Origin: Verrucomicrobiota bacterium
Lineage (GTDB): Bacteria > Verrucomicrobiota > Kiritimatiellia > RFP12 > UBA1067
Direction of reading: 5' to 3'
DNA: 64,000 nt
Assembly: GCA_023269675.1 (NCBI GenBank)
Contig: JAHFSX010000006.1
Span: 62,001 to 126,000 of the forward strand
Part shown: positions 48,161-56,392 of the stretch, in pieces
How the letters are laid out: each line of letters opens with the position of its first letter
Numbering within the stretch: the first letter of the stretch is position 1
Notes under the pieces: model-generated
What the model saw: only the letters and a program-made list of their open reading frames with translations
What the model was told of the DNA's origin: nothing
Database searches by the model: none
Position numbers and translations under genes: made by a program

Positions 48161-48856
48161 ATGCTCATCACCCTCCAGAACCTCTTCAAGACCTACCGCA
48201 TGGGCGACAATGTGGTCCACGCGCTGGACGACGTTTCGCTCACCATCGCGGCCGGGGATTTCGTCGCCATCATGGGCGCGTCGGGCTCCGGCAAGAGCAC
48301 GCTGCTGAACATCCTCGGCTGCCTCGACACGCCCACGGCCGGCACCTACCTGCTCGACGGCGTCCAGGTCAGCAACATGAGCCGCGCCAAGCTCGCCCGG
48401 ATCCGCAACCAGAAGCTCGGCTTCGTTTTCCAGAACTTCAACCTGCTGGCCCGCACCAGCGCCCTCGAAAACGTCGAGCTGCCCACCTTCTACAACGGCT
48501 ACATGTCCGGCAGCCAGCGCCGCAAACGCGCCGCCGAGATGCTCGACCGCGTCGGGCTCGGCAACCGGCACGAGCACACGCCCGCCCAGCTCTCCGGCGG
48601 CCAGCAGCAGCGGGTGGCCATCGCCCGCGCCCTCATGAACAACCCGCCGGTCATCCTGGCCGACGAACCCACCGGCAACCTCGACACGCGCTCGAGCGCG
48701 GAGATCATGGAGCTTTTCGCCCGCCTGAACCAGGAGGGCATCACCATCGTCATGGTGACCCACGAAGAGGACATCGCGGCCTGCGCCAAGCGCAAGGTCA
48801 TGATGCGCGACGGCCAGGTCGTCGGCGCCCCCCAGACAGGAAACCCCGCACCATGA
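48161..48856 (+). CDS. MacB/LolD-type ABC transporter ATP-binding protein
   Basis: A 231-residue ATPase. Visible are Walker A 'GASGSGKSTLLNILGCLDTPTAGTY', the Q-loop 'LGFVFQNFNLL', the signature 'LSGGQQQRVAIARAL', Walker B 'VILADEPTGNLD' and the switch His in 'VTHEED'. It energises the MacB-type permease next to it; the two would be one protein in E. coli MacB. No Shine-Dalgarno sequence is evident before the ATG because a polypyrimidine heptamer array lies there. It overlaps the permease gene by four bases (ATGA). Confidence 0.94.
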   Translation: MLITLQNLFKTYRMGDNVVHALDDVSLTIAAGDFVAIMGASGSGKSTLLNILGCLDTPTAGTYLLDGVQVSNMSRAKLARIRNQKLGFVFQNFNLLARTSALENVELPTFYNGYMSGSQRRKRAAEMLDRVGLGNRHEHTPAQLSGGQQQRVAIARALMNNPPVILADEPTGNLDTRSSAEIMELFARLNQEGITIVMVTHEEDIAACAKRKVMMRDGQVVGAPQTGNPAP

Positions 48857-50079
48857 ACCTGTGGATGATTCTCAAAGTGGCGCTGCGCGCCATCGCCCGC
48901 AACAAGACGCGCTCGCTCCTGACCGCGCTGGGCATCATCGTCGGCATCGCCGCCGTGATCGCCGTCGTGGCCATCGGCCAGGGCGCGTCGACCATGATGA
49001 TGAGCCAGATCAACAGCATGGGCAACAACCTGATCATGGTCTTCCCCGGCAGCCGCAACCAGGGCGGCGTGCACTCCGGCTCCGGCGGCAGCCAGACCCT
49101 CTCCGCCGAGGACGGCGAGGCCGTCGCCCGCGACCTCCAGCACCTCGTGCGCGCCGTCACGCCGATCGTGCGCTCGGGGGGCCAGGCGATCTATCAGGAG
49201 AACAACTGGTCCACGCAGATCCAGGGAGTCTCCCTCGACTTCCTCGAGGTCCGCAACTGGGAGATGGAAAGCGGCACGTTCTTCACCGCCGCCGACCAGC
49301 GCGCCGGCTCGCGCGTGTGCGTGATCGGGCACACCGTCGCCGACAACCTCTTCCCGTACGACGACCCCACCGGCAAAAGCCTGCGCATCCGCAACATGCC
49401 CTTCAAGGTCCTCGGCGTGCTGACGTCCAAAGGCAGCAACTCGATGGGCTCCGACCAGGACGACACGATCATCGCCCCCTACACCACCGTCCGGCGCGTG
49501 CTGCAGAATTCGGTCTTCAACAACGTCAACATGCTGCTCATCAGCCTGTACTCGCTGGACGACATCCCCGCCGCCAAGACGGAGATCGCGTCGCTGCTGC
49601 GCCAGCGCCACAAGCTCAACGCCCGCACGGACGACGACTTCAACCTCCTCGACATGACCGAGATCACCAACACCATCGGCAGCATCACCAAGCTGATGAG
49701 CATCCTGCTGACCGCCGTGGCCTCCATCTCGCTGCTGGTGGGCGGCATCGGCATCATGAACATCATGCTGGTCTCGGTCACCGAGCGCACGCGCGAGATC
49801 GGCCTGCGCATGGCCATCGGCGCCACGCCCAGCGACATCCTCCTGCAGTTCATCACCGAGGCCATGGCGCTCTCGACCGTCGGCGGCCTCATCGGCGTGG
49901 CGATCGGCGTGGCCGGCGCGCAGACCGTCGGCAAGCTCCAGCAGTGGCCGATCCTCATCACCGAGTCCTCGGTGATCGTCGCCTTCCTCTTCAGCGCGGC
50001 GATCGGCGTCTTCTTCGGCTTCTACCCCGCGCTGCGCGCCTCGCGCCTCAACCCCATCGACTGCCTGCGCTACGAGTAG
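48853..50079 (+). CDS. MacB-type ABC transporter permease (FtsX family)
   Basis: A 408-residue membrane protein. One N-terminal helix ('SLLTALGIIVGIAAVIAVVAIG') is followed by a MacB-like periplasmic domain of about 230 residues ('MNSMGNNLIMVFPGSRNQGG' onwards). Three C-terminal helices follow ('LTAVASISLLVGGIGIMNIMLVSVTERTREIGLRMAIGA', 'ITEAMALSTVGGLIGVAIGVAGA' and 'IVAFLFSAAIGVFFGFYPALRASRLNPIDCLRYE'). The ending 'PALRASRLNPIDCLRYE' is diagnostic of the family. It acts as a mechanotransmission pump for peptides, macrolides or lipoproteins; the real substrate is unknown. Last gene of the efflux operon, convergent with the aldolase gene. Confidence 0.94.
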   Translation: MNLWMILKVALRAIARNKTRSLLTALGIIVGIAAVIAVVAIGQGASTMMMSQINSMGNNLIMVFPGSRNQGGVHSGSGGSQTLSAEDGEAVARDLQHLVRAVTPIVRSGGQAIYQENNWSTQIQGVSLDFLEVRNWEMESGTFFTAADQRAGSRVCVIGHTVADNLFPYDDPTGKSLRIRNMPFKVLGVLTSKGSNSMGSDQDDTIIAPYTTVRRVLQNSVFNNVNMLLISLYSLDDIPAAKTEIASLLRQRHKLNARTDDDFNLLDMTEITNTIGSITKLMSILLTAVASISLLVGGIGIMNIMLVSVTERTREIGLRMAIGATPSDILLQFITEAMALSTVGGLIGVAIGVAGAQTVGKLQQWPILITESSVIVAFLFSAAIGVFFGFYPALRASRLNPIDCLRYE

Positions 50080-50088
50080 AGCCCCCCG

Positions 50089-51384
50089 TCACTCCGGCAG
50101 GTTGAAGGCCTTGCAGATGTCGTCGATGACCTGCTTGCTCATCGGCACGTGGCCGCCGATCGGCAGGCTGTTCAAGATCGCCTCGGCGGAGCACTCCAGC
50201 ACCTCGAGCTGGTCGAAGGCGGAGAGCAGGTCCCGGCCCACGACCATCACGCCGTTGTTGCACAGCACCGCCGCGGGATGGCGCAGCGAGAGCTGGGCGG
50301 TCATCGCCGCGTAGTCGTTGAACGTCGTCTCGAACGGCAGCAGACCCACCTCGCGCAGGAAGATGTAGCACTCGGGCAGCGTGCGCGTGTCGATCTCCTT
50401 GTGGCAGACGCTGAAGGCCAGCGCGTTCAGCGGGCAGGCGTTGATGATCGCCTGCACGTCGGGGTGCGCGTCATAGATCGCCTGGTGGGACAGCACCGCG
50501 TGGCTCGGCGACTTGCCCGCCTCGCGCTTGCCCTTGCGGATCATCACGATCTCCTCGGGCAGCACGCTGTAGCGGTCCAGCGGCCGCGGCGTGATCAGGA
50601 ACGAGTCCGCGCCGATGCGCGCCGAGAAGGTGCCGGTCGAGCCGGCCAGCAGCCGCTGCCGGTACCCGCGCTCCACGAAGTGGCAGATCTTGTTGCGCAG
50701 CTCCTTCTCCGTGATCGACATCATGCCCGGGTCGTACTCGAAGGTCTCCAGCCGCACGTCGCTCTTGCTCTCCAGCTGCAGCTGCTGCTCGCTCAGGAAC
50801 TTCGGCTCGCCCAGCAGCGACGCCTTGATCTCGGTCTTGCAGCAGAGCTCCAGCGTCTCGAAGCGCTGAAAGGCGTCCTGCAAGGTCTTGCCGCCGCAGC
50901 AGACGCCGTGACTCTCCAGGATCACGCTGTCGAACCCGTCGGCGAACTTCACCGCGATCTTCTGCCCCAGGTCCTCGCTGCCCGGGATGCCGTACGGCGC
51001 GAACCCGACCTGCCCGTTCCAGCGGTAGGTCTGCGGGATCAGCTTGGTGTCCGGCACCTTCTTGGAGATCGAGAAGGCCACCAGCGCCATGGGATGCGCG
51101 TGCACGATCGCCTTGATGTCGGGCCGCACGTCGTAGATCGCGCGGTGGAACGGGTACTCGGACGAGGGCTTGTGCGGCCCCACCACCGTGCCGTCCTTCT
51201 TGACGCAGACGATGTCGGCCGGCGTGAGCGTGCCTTTGTCCACGCGCGACGGCGTGATCCACAGGTCGCCGTTCTCGTCGATGATCGAGAGGTTGCCCCC
51301 CGAGGTCGTGGTCATTTTGTAGCGGTAAATGCGCGACAGGGTCAGCGCGATCTCGTCGCGCGGATGCAGGTAGGCATAGTTCAT
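50089..51384 (-). CDS. Tandem class II aldolase/adducin-domain protein with a degenerate second domain
   Basis: A 431-residue fusion of two class II aldolase/adducin domains. The first (about 1-200) has an intact zinc and catalytic site: Glu76 in 'SSEYPFHRAIYD', His95 and His97 in 'IVHAHPMAL', and His159 in 'LESHGV'. In the second (about 228-431) the equivalent residues are Ala296 ('SHAVLSHQAIYD'), Asn315 and Cys317 ('IINACPLNAL'), and Asn377 ('CNNGVM'), so its metal site is gone. The first half probably cleaves a sugar phosphate or epimerises it, like fuculose/rhamnulose-1-phosphate aldolase or ribulose-phosphate epimerase. The second half is likely structural or regulatory. AAGGAA precedes the ATG; a phased-repeat operator lies upstream. 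Confidence 0.88.
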   Translation of the reverse strand: MNYAYLHPRDEIALTLSRIYRYKMTTTSGGNLSIIDENGDLWITPSRVDKGTLTPADIVCVKKDGTVVGPHKPSSEYPFHRAIYDVRPDIKAIVHAHPMALVAFSISKKVPDTKLIPQTYRWNGQVGFAPYGIPGSEDLGQKIAVKFADGFDSVILESHGVCCGGKTLQDAFQRFETLELCCKTEIKASLLGEPKFLSEQQLQLESKSDVRLETFEYDPGMMSITEKELRNKICHFVERGYRQRLLAGSTGTFSARIGADSFLITPRPLDRYSVLPEEIVMIRKGKREAGKSPSHAVLSHQAIYDAHPDVQAIINACPLNALAFSVCHKEIDTRTLPECYIFLREVGLLPFETTFNDYAAMTAQLSLRHPAAVLCNNGVMVVGRDLLSAFDQLEVLECSAEAILNSLPIGGHVPMSKQVIDDICKAFNLPE

Positions 51385-51436
51385 CAGACGCTTCCTTTCA
51401 CGCCCCCCGAGGGACGGGTTTGAAAAACGCCGCCTT

Positions 51437-51465
51437 TATATACCCGACCCGGGCCCGAGATGCAA
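51437..51465 (-). promoter_or_regulatory. Candidate promoter of the tandem aldolase gene
   Basis: On the minus strand, TTGCAT (51465-51460) and TATATA (51442-51437) are 17 bases apart. The predicted start is about 45 bases before the ATG. The -35 match is modest, which would fit an activated or regulated promoter. Confidence 0.5.
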
Positions 51466-51469
51466 GCCT

Positions 51470-51519
51470 GAAATGATTGAGTTTGATCGATAATGCTCAG
51501 ACGTGATCGAACATGATCG
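51470..51519 (-). promoter_or_regulatory. Operator of five helically phased 10-bp direct repeats
   Basis: On the minus strand the region divides into CGATCATGTT, CGATCACGTC, TGAGCATTAT, CGATCAAACT and CAATCATTTC, each exactly 10 bp. Four of the five keep (C)(G/A)ATCA; the middle one is degenerate. The array ends four bases upstream of the -35 element. Direct repeats spaced by one helical turn are typical binding sites for oligomeric sugar regulators such as the DeoR family, which often control aldolase operons. The regulator itself is not in the window. Confidence 0.6.
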
Positions 51520-51574
51520 CTTCAGGCAGGCCCGGAGCGAGCGCCCGCCGGCGCGACGGCGTCCCCGCGAGCCG

Positions 51575-52540
51575 TCAGAAATGGCGGCGGGCATGGCGCA
51601 CGTCCTCGGCGATCTGGGCGAGCAGGGCTTCGGCGGACGCGAACACGCGCTCCTCGCGCAGCCGCGCGAGGAAGCAGACCTCGATGGTCCTGCCATAGAG
51701 GTCACCCTCGAAATCCAGAATGTGCGTCTCCAGGATCGCGTTCTCGGGCTGCCCCTCGGCGAAGGTCGGGTGCACCCCGAGATTGGACACGCCGTTGTGC
51801 GCCACGCCGTCGACGATCACGCGGACCACGTAAACGCCGTTGGGCGGCAGCACGTCGGTGCGCGGATGCAGGTTGGCGGTGGCCACGGTGAGCGCCTGCC
51901 CCAGGCCGCGCCCGCGCACCACCACGTCGCGCACCGAGTAGGGCCGCCCCAGCATCGCGGCCGCGTCCTCCAGCCGGCCTTCGCGCACCGCGTAGCGGAT
52001 GCGCGTGCTGGAGATCTCGAGCCCCTGATACTCCGCGAACGGCACGATCACCACGCGGTACCCGTACAGCTTGCCGTACTGCGCCAGCAGCTCGGGCGTG
52101 CCCGCCGCGCGCTTGCCGAACCGCCAGTTGTCCCCGCAGCGGATCTCGCTCAGCTTGGCGGTGGCCGACGGCCGGCCGGCCTTTTCGCCTTCGCCGCGCG
52201 GCTTCCCGCACAGCCACCGGATAAAGGCCTCGGGCTCCTGCACCGCGAGCTGGCGCGAAAACTCCAGGAGCAGCACGCCGTCCACGCCCGTTTTTTCCAG
52301 CAGATGCAGGCGCTCCTCCAGCGTCGACAGCAGCGGAGGACACTTGGAGGGGGCCAGCACCGCCAGCGGGTGACGGTCAAACGTCAGCACCCACGCCTGG
52401 CCGCCGAGCTCGCGCGCCCGCTCGATCGTGCTGGCGAGGACCTGCTGGTGCCCGATGTGCAGCCCGTCGAAAAAGCCCGCGGCCAACACGACGGGCCCGG
52501 GTATCTTGCGGAACTGCGACGGCTGTGTGAGGAGCTTCAT
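51575..52540 (-). CDS. ribF: Bifunctional riboflavin kinase/FAD synthetase
   Basis: A 321-residue enzyme that converts riboflavin to FMN and FMN to FAD. The N-terminal nucleotidyltransferase domain has 'GFFDGLHIGHQQVL' and 'ISSTRIRYAVREGRLEDAAAMLGRPY'. The C-terminal kinase domain has 'GRGLGQALTVATANL', 'PPNGVYVVRVIVDG', 'SNLGVHPTF' and 'ETHILDFEGDLYG'. The insert 'KPRGEGEKAGRPSATAKL' in the first domain is somewhat long. It is the last gene of the nusA operon, 20 bases after truB, with no clear ribosome site. Confidence 0.95.
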   Translation of the reverse strand: MKLLTQPSQFRKIPGPVVLAAGFFDGLHIGHQQVLASTIERARELGGQAWVLTFDRHPLAVLAPSKCPPLLSTLEERLHLLEKTGVDGVLLLEFSRQLAVQEPEAFIRWLCGKPRGEGEKAGRPSATAKLSEIRCGDNWRFGKRAAGTPELLAQYGKLYGYRVVIVPFAEYQGLEISSTRIRYAVREGRLEDAAAMLGRPYSVRDVVVRGRGLGQALTVATANLHPRTDVLPPNGVYVVRVIVDGVAHNGVSNLGVHPTFAEGQPENAILETHILDFEGDLYGRTIEVCFLARLREERVFASAEALLAQIAEDVRHARRHF

Positions 52541-52560
52541 ATGGGCGGGGAGTGCGGCGT

Positions 52561-53328
52561 TCAGGGTTCAGCGGCCACGCTGCGGGCCACCTGCGACAGT
52601 CCCGCCACGCGGGCGAACGGCACCACGCGGGCGGCCAGCTGGTCCGGCGTCAGCTGCAGGATCGCGTCGAACGGCAAGGCGTCCTTCACGTCAAACGATC
52701 CGGACTGCGTGCGCCGCAGCGCGTCGAGGCACGCGCCGCAGCCCAGCGCCTGGCCCACGTCATGCGCCAGCGTGCGCACATAGGTGCCCTTGGTGCAGAG
52801 CACGTTAAAGGTGACCAGCGGCGGCGCCCACTCCGTGATTTCGAAGCGGTAGATGTGCACGAACCGCTGCTTGCGCTCGACCTCCTGGCCTTTGCGCGCC
52901 AGCTTGTAGAGCGGCACGCCGTCGATCTTGATGGCCGAGACCATCGGCGGCATCTGGAATTGGTCGCCGACGCGTTCGGCGATCTGGGCCTCGACCTGCT
53001 CGCGCGTCACGTGCTCCCACGGCTTCTCCTCGAGCGTCTCGCCGTCGCAGTCCTGCGACGAGGTGGTGCGCCCGAGGCGCATCACGCCGCTGTAGGCCTT
53101 GTCCCCGCCCATCAGCTGGTCCGAAAGCTTGGTGCCCTTGCCGAGCAGCACGATGAGCAGGCCCGTGGCGTTAGGGTCCAGCGTGCCGCCGTGCCCGACC
53201 TTCTCGATGCGGAAGGTGCGGCGGATCCGGTGGACAATGTCGTGCGAGGTGGGGCCCACCGGTTTGTCGACCAGCAGCACGCCGTCGAAAAGGCCCCAGG
53301 GCGTAGGTGCTTGTGCGAAGGACGGCAT
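52561..53328 (-). CDS. truB: tRNA pseudouridine(55) synthase
   Basis: A 255-residue pseudouridine synthase that modifies U55 in the T-loop of tRNAs. 'GVLLVDKPVGPTSHDIVHRIRR' and 'KVGHGGTLDPNATGLLIVLLGKGTKL' hold the catalytic Asp in 'GTLDP'. 'KAYSGVMRLGRTTSSQDCDGE' and 'KGTYVRTLAHDVGQALGCGACLDALRRTQSGSFDV' complete the family signature. The length is slightly short, lacking an extended PUA domain. It lies 25 bases after rbfA. Confidence 0.95.
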   Translation of the reverse strand: MPSFAQAPTPWGLFDGVLLVDKPVGPTSHDIVHRIRRTFRIEKVGHGGTLDPNATGLLIVLLGKGTKLSDQLMGGDKAYSGVMRLGRTTSSQDCDGETLEEKPWEHVTREQVEAQIAERVGDQFQMPPMVSAIKIDGVPLYKLARKGQEVERKQRFVHIYRFEITEWAPPLVTFNVLCTKGTYVRTLAHDVGQALGCGACLDALRRTQSGSFDVKDALPFDAILQLTPDQLAARVVPFARVAGLSQVARSVAAEP

Positions 53329-53353
53329 CAGTCAGTGGCTCCCGCGTTACGCG

Positions 53354-53749
53354 TCAGTTGGAATCGTCGTCGCTCGGCTGGGCCCCGGACCCGGTGTCCG
53401 CCGGCTGGTCGAGGCGGCTGAGCACGTCGAGGATGTGGTCGCCCCGCTCGAGCGAACCGTCCAGCTCGAAGCGCAGGCGCGGCGTGAACTTCAGGGTCAG
53501 GTCGCGGTTGACCAGCGCCTGCAGCTCCTTGGCCTTGTTGGCGAGCTGGCGCAGAAAAGCGCCGTGCTCGGCGTCATGGCCGAAAACCGAGACGAACACG
53601 CGGGCCATGCGCAGGTTGCGCGCGGCTTCGACGCGCGTGATCGTGATCGCGGCCAGATCGATCGGTTCGCCCGCGAAAACCTTGTAAAGCGCTTCGCTGA
53701 TTTCGCGGCGCAACAACGAGTTGATGCGCGCCAGACGGTCAATAGCCAT
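53354..53749 (-). CDS. rbfA: Ribosome-binding factor A
   Basis: A 131-residue protein with a KH-like fold. 'DRLARINSLLRREISEALYKVFAGEPIDLAAITITRVEAARNLRMARVFVSVFG' and 'LRQLANKAKELQALVNRDLTLKFTPRLRFELDGSLERGDHILDVLSRL' match RbfA. It assists maturation of 16S rRNA in the small subunit. The C-terminal tail is short, acidic and polar. GGAGG lies before the ATG. It sits between infB and truB, its usual position. Confidence 0.93.
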   Translation of the reverse strand: MAIDRLARINSLLRREISEALYKVFAGEPIDLAAITITRVEAARNLRMARVFVSVFGHDAEHGAFLRQLANKAKELQALVNRDLTLKFTPRLRFELDGSLERGDHILDVLSRLDQPADTGSGAQPSDDDSN

Positions 53750-53806
53750 ATCGCCTCCTTCCGAGAGACAAAGGCGCGACCCTTGCGGGCCGCGCCGGAT
53801 GGGATG

Positions 53807-56383
53807 CTACAGGGTACGCGGCAACTCTTCGAGGACGTAACACTCGATGGTGTCGCTCGTCTGAAACTCCTCGAAGCCGTTGAACAGAATGCCGCACTCC
53901 TGCGAGCCCGAGACTTCCGTCACCTCGCTCTGGAAGTGCTTGAGCGCGGAGAGCTTGCCGTCCCAGACCTTCTCCTTCTTGCGGAAGATGCGGTAGCGGG
54001 CGTCCGCCCGGAACGTGCCGTCGAGCAGCTGGCAGCCGGCCACGCGCCCGGTCTTGCCGATGTCGAAAATGGCGCGGATCTCCGCATGGCCCTTGACGAC
54101 TTCCTTGTACTCCGGCGACAGCAGGTCGAGCATGCGCTGCTTGATGAAGTCGATGAGCTCGTAGATGATGCGGAAGGTGTTGATGCGCACGCCGTCATGC
54201 CGGGCGAGCTGCTGGACGCCGGTCTCGCAGCCGACGCTGAACCCGATGATGAGCGCGTGGCCCGCACCGGCCTTGTTCACGTCCGTCGCCGAGATGTTGC
54301 CGATGGCCTCGGAGACGATGTTGAGGGTCACCTTCTCGCTCTTGATCTCTTTCAGCGCCTCGCAGATCGCTTCCGAGGAGCCCTGCGTGTCGGCCTTGAT
54401 GATGATCGCCAGCTCGCGGCGCTGGTTATCCTTCATGTGCGTCATGAGCTCGTCGAACGACGTGGCCTTGGAGCTGACCAGCTCGATCTGCTTGCGCTCC
54501 TCGCCGGCCTTCTCGGCCAGCTCGCGCGCCCGCTTCTCGTTCAGCATCACGCGGAACGGCGCACCCGCCTCCGGCACGCCGGAAAGGCCCATGCACTTCA
54601 CCGCCGTGGCCGGCGTCGCGGATTTCACGCGGCGGCCGCGGTCGTCGATCAGGCCGCGGATGCGTCCGAGGTGCTCGCCGCACAGGATGATGTCGCCCAC
54701 GTTCAGCGTGCCGCCTGCGACCAGCAGGGTCGCGGTCGGCCCCAGGCCCTGCTCGAGCTGGGCCTCGACCACAAAGCCGTCGGCGCGGCGCGAGGGGTTG
54801 GCCATGAGCTCCAAAATGTCCGCCTGCAGCAGGATCATTTCGAGCAGATGGTCGACGCCCTTGCCCGTGATCGCGGAAACCTCGCAGCAGACCACGTCGC
54901 CGCCCCACTCTTCCGGGGTCAGGCCTTCGCCCTGCAGCATCTGGCGCACGCGGTCAGGCTTGGCGGTCGGCAGGTCACACTTGTTGATCGCCACCATGAT
55001 CTGGACGCCGGCCTGCTGCGCGTGCTTGATCGCCTCGCGCGTCTGCGGCATGATGCCGTCGTCCGCCGCGATGATGATCACAGCGATGTCCGTCAGGCTC
55101 GCGCCGCGGGCCCGCATGGCCGAGAAGGCCGCATGGCCGGGCGTGTCCAGGAAGGTGATCTTGCGGCCGTTGACTTCGACCGTGTAGGCGCCGATGTGCT
55201 GGGTGATGCCGCCCGCCTCGCCCGACGCGACGCGCGTGTTGCGGATGCGGTCCATGAGCGAGGTTTTGCCGTGGTCGACGTGGCCGAGGAAGGTGATGAC
55301 CGGCGGACGCGGCACCAGCTCTTCCGGCTTGTCTTCCGGAATCGCGTCGTCGGCGTCCTCGCTGCGCAGCACCGGCTTGCGTTCGGTCGAACGCTTGGCG
55401 CGCTCGATGTCGATCTTGAAGCCGTACTTGTCGGCGATCTTCTGCGCGACATCGATCTCCACGCGCTGGTTGATCGACGCGAGGATGTTGAGCTGCATCA
55501 GATCGGCGATCAGGCGGTTCGGACGGAGGCCGAGCTTCTCGGCCAAATCTTTCACGACGACCGCGCCGCGCAGCAGGATCACGCGGTCAGGCGCGATGCC
55601 CTGGTCCTGCGGCGGCTGCGCCGGCTGCGGACGCGGCGGCTGCCACTGGCCCGGACGCTGCGGCTGAACCCCGGGGCGCTGCTGCTGCGGATGCGGCCCG
55701 CGCAGCGGCGGACGGCTCACGTCCTTCTCGCGGCCCTTCGGGCCCAGCACGCGGGCCGGCTTCGGCACTTCGCGCGGAACCTCTTTCGCGATGCGCTCGA
55801 TAAAGGCGGCGGCGATCTGCTCTTCGGGTTCCAGCTCGTCCTCGACCACGTAGCGCGCGGGCTTCGGCTTCAGGGCCGCCTTGGCGGCATGCGCGTCCCC
55901 GTGCGCCGCCGGCGTGGCTTCGGGCGCGTGGGCGGCGGCACTCGTCTCCGCCGTCGCCGCAGGCGCGGCCGCGGGTTTCGCCTCCTCGACCGGCGCGGCT
56001 GCGACCACCGGTGCCGGCGTTTCGGGAACGGCGGCGACAGGCTCGGCCGGCGCGGGCAAAGGCAGCGCCGTGCCTCTCACGCGCGCATCCATCTCCAGCG
56101 CGCGGACGCGGTTGGCGTCCAGCACGGCCCGGTCGGCCTTGTCCTGGGCGGCGCGGCGCGACAACTCCGACGCCATCTTCTCCGCGCGGTGCGCGGCGCG
56201 CTCGGCGTTCTCGCGCTCCACCTCCGCAGCCGGGCGCTGACTGAAATAATCCTGAAGGCGCGACGCCTCTTGCGCGTCAAGCTGCGACAACGGCGAATAG
56301 GCCTCGATGCCTAGCGCGTCCGCCTGCTTGAGGACCTCTACGCTGGAGGTCTGGATCTTCTTAGCGAGTTCACATACTCTCAT
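53807..56383 (-). CDS. infB: Translation initiation factor IF-2
   Basis: An 858-residue initiation GTPase that delivers initiator tRNA. An N-terminal IF2N motif ('[35 protein letters not shown]') is followed by an Ala/Pro/Glu-rich linker of about 250 residues. The G domain has '[15 protein letters not shown]' near residue 370, 'DTPGHAAF' and 'NKCDLP'. Domains II-IV follow ('[23 protein letters not shown]', '[15 protein letters not shown]', '[36 protein letters not shown]'). The start is nine bases after the nusA stop. Confidence 0.97.
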   Translation of the reverse strand: MRVCELAKKIQTSSVEVLKQADALGIEAYSPLSQLDAQEASRLQDYFSQRPAAEVERENAERAAHRAEKMASELSRRAAQDKADRAVLDANRVRALEMDARVRGTALPLPAPAEPVAAVPETPAPVVAAAPVEEAKPAAAPAATAETSAAAHAPEATPAAHGDAHAAKAALKPKPARYVVEDELEPEEQIAAAFIERIAKEVPREVPKPARVLGPKGREKDVSRPPLRGPHPQQQRPGVQPQRPGQWQPPRPQPAQPPQDQGIAPDRVILLRGAVVVKDLAEKLGLRPNRLIADLMQLNILASINQRVEIDVAQKIADKYGFKIDIERAKRSTERKPVLRSEDADDAIPEDKPEELVPRPPVITFLGHVDHGKTSLMDRIRNTRVASGEAGGITQHIGAYTVEVNGRKITFLDTPGHAAFSAMRARGASLTDIAVIIIAADDGIMPQTREAIKHAQQAGVQIMVAINKCDLPTAKPDRVRQMLQGEGLTPEEWGGDVVCCEVSAITGKGVDHLLEMILLQADILELMANPSRRADGFVVEAQLEQGLGPTATLLVAGGTLNVGDIILCGEHLGRIRGLIDDRGRRVKSATPATAVKCMGLSGVPEAGAPFRVMLNEKRARELAEKAGEERKQIELVSSKATSFDELMTHMKDNQRRELAIIIKADTQGSSEAICEALKEIKSEKVTLNIVSEAIGNISATDVNKAGAGHALIIGFSVGCETGVQQLARHDGVRINTFRIIYELIDFIKQRMLDLLSPEYKEVVKGHAEIRAIFDIGKTGRVAGCQLLDGTFRADARYRIFRKKEKVWDGKLSALKHFQSEVTEVSGSQECGILFNGFEEFQTSDTIECYVLEELPRTL

Positions 56384-56392
56384 ATTAGTCTC

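Noticed and set aside
53099-56314. Long plus-strand open frame opposite infB and rbfA
   Set aside because: Antisense shadow of highly conserved genes; low-complexity Arg/Leu/Asp-rich translation.
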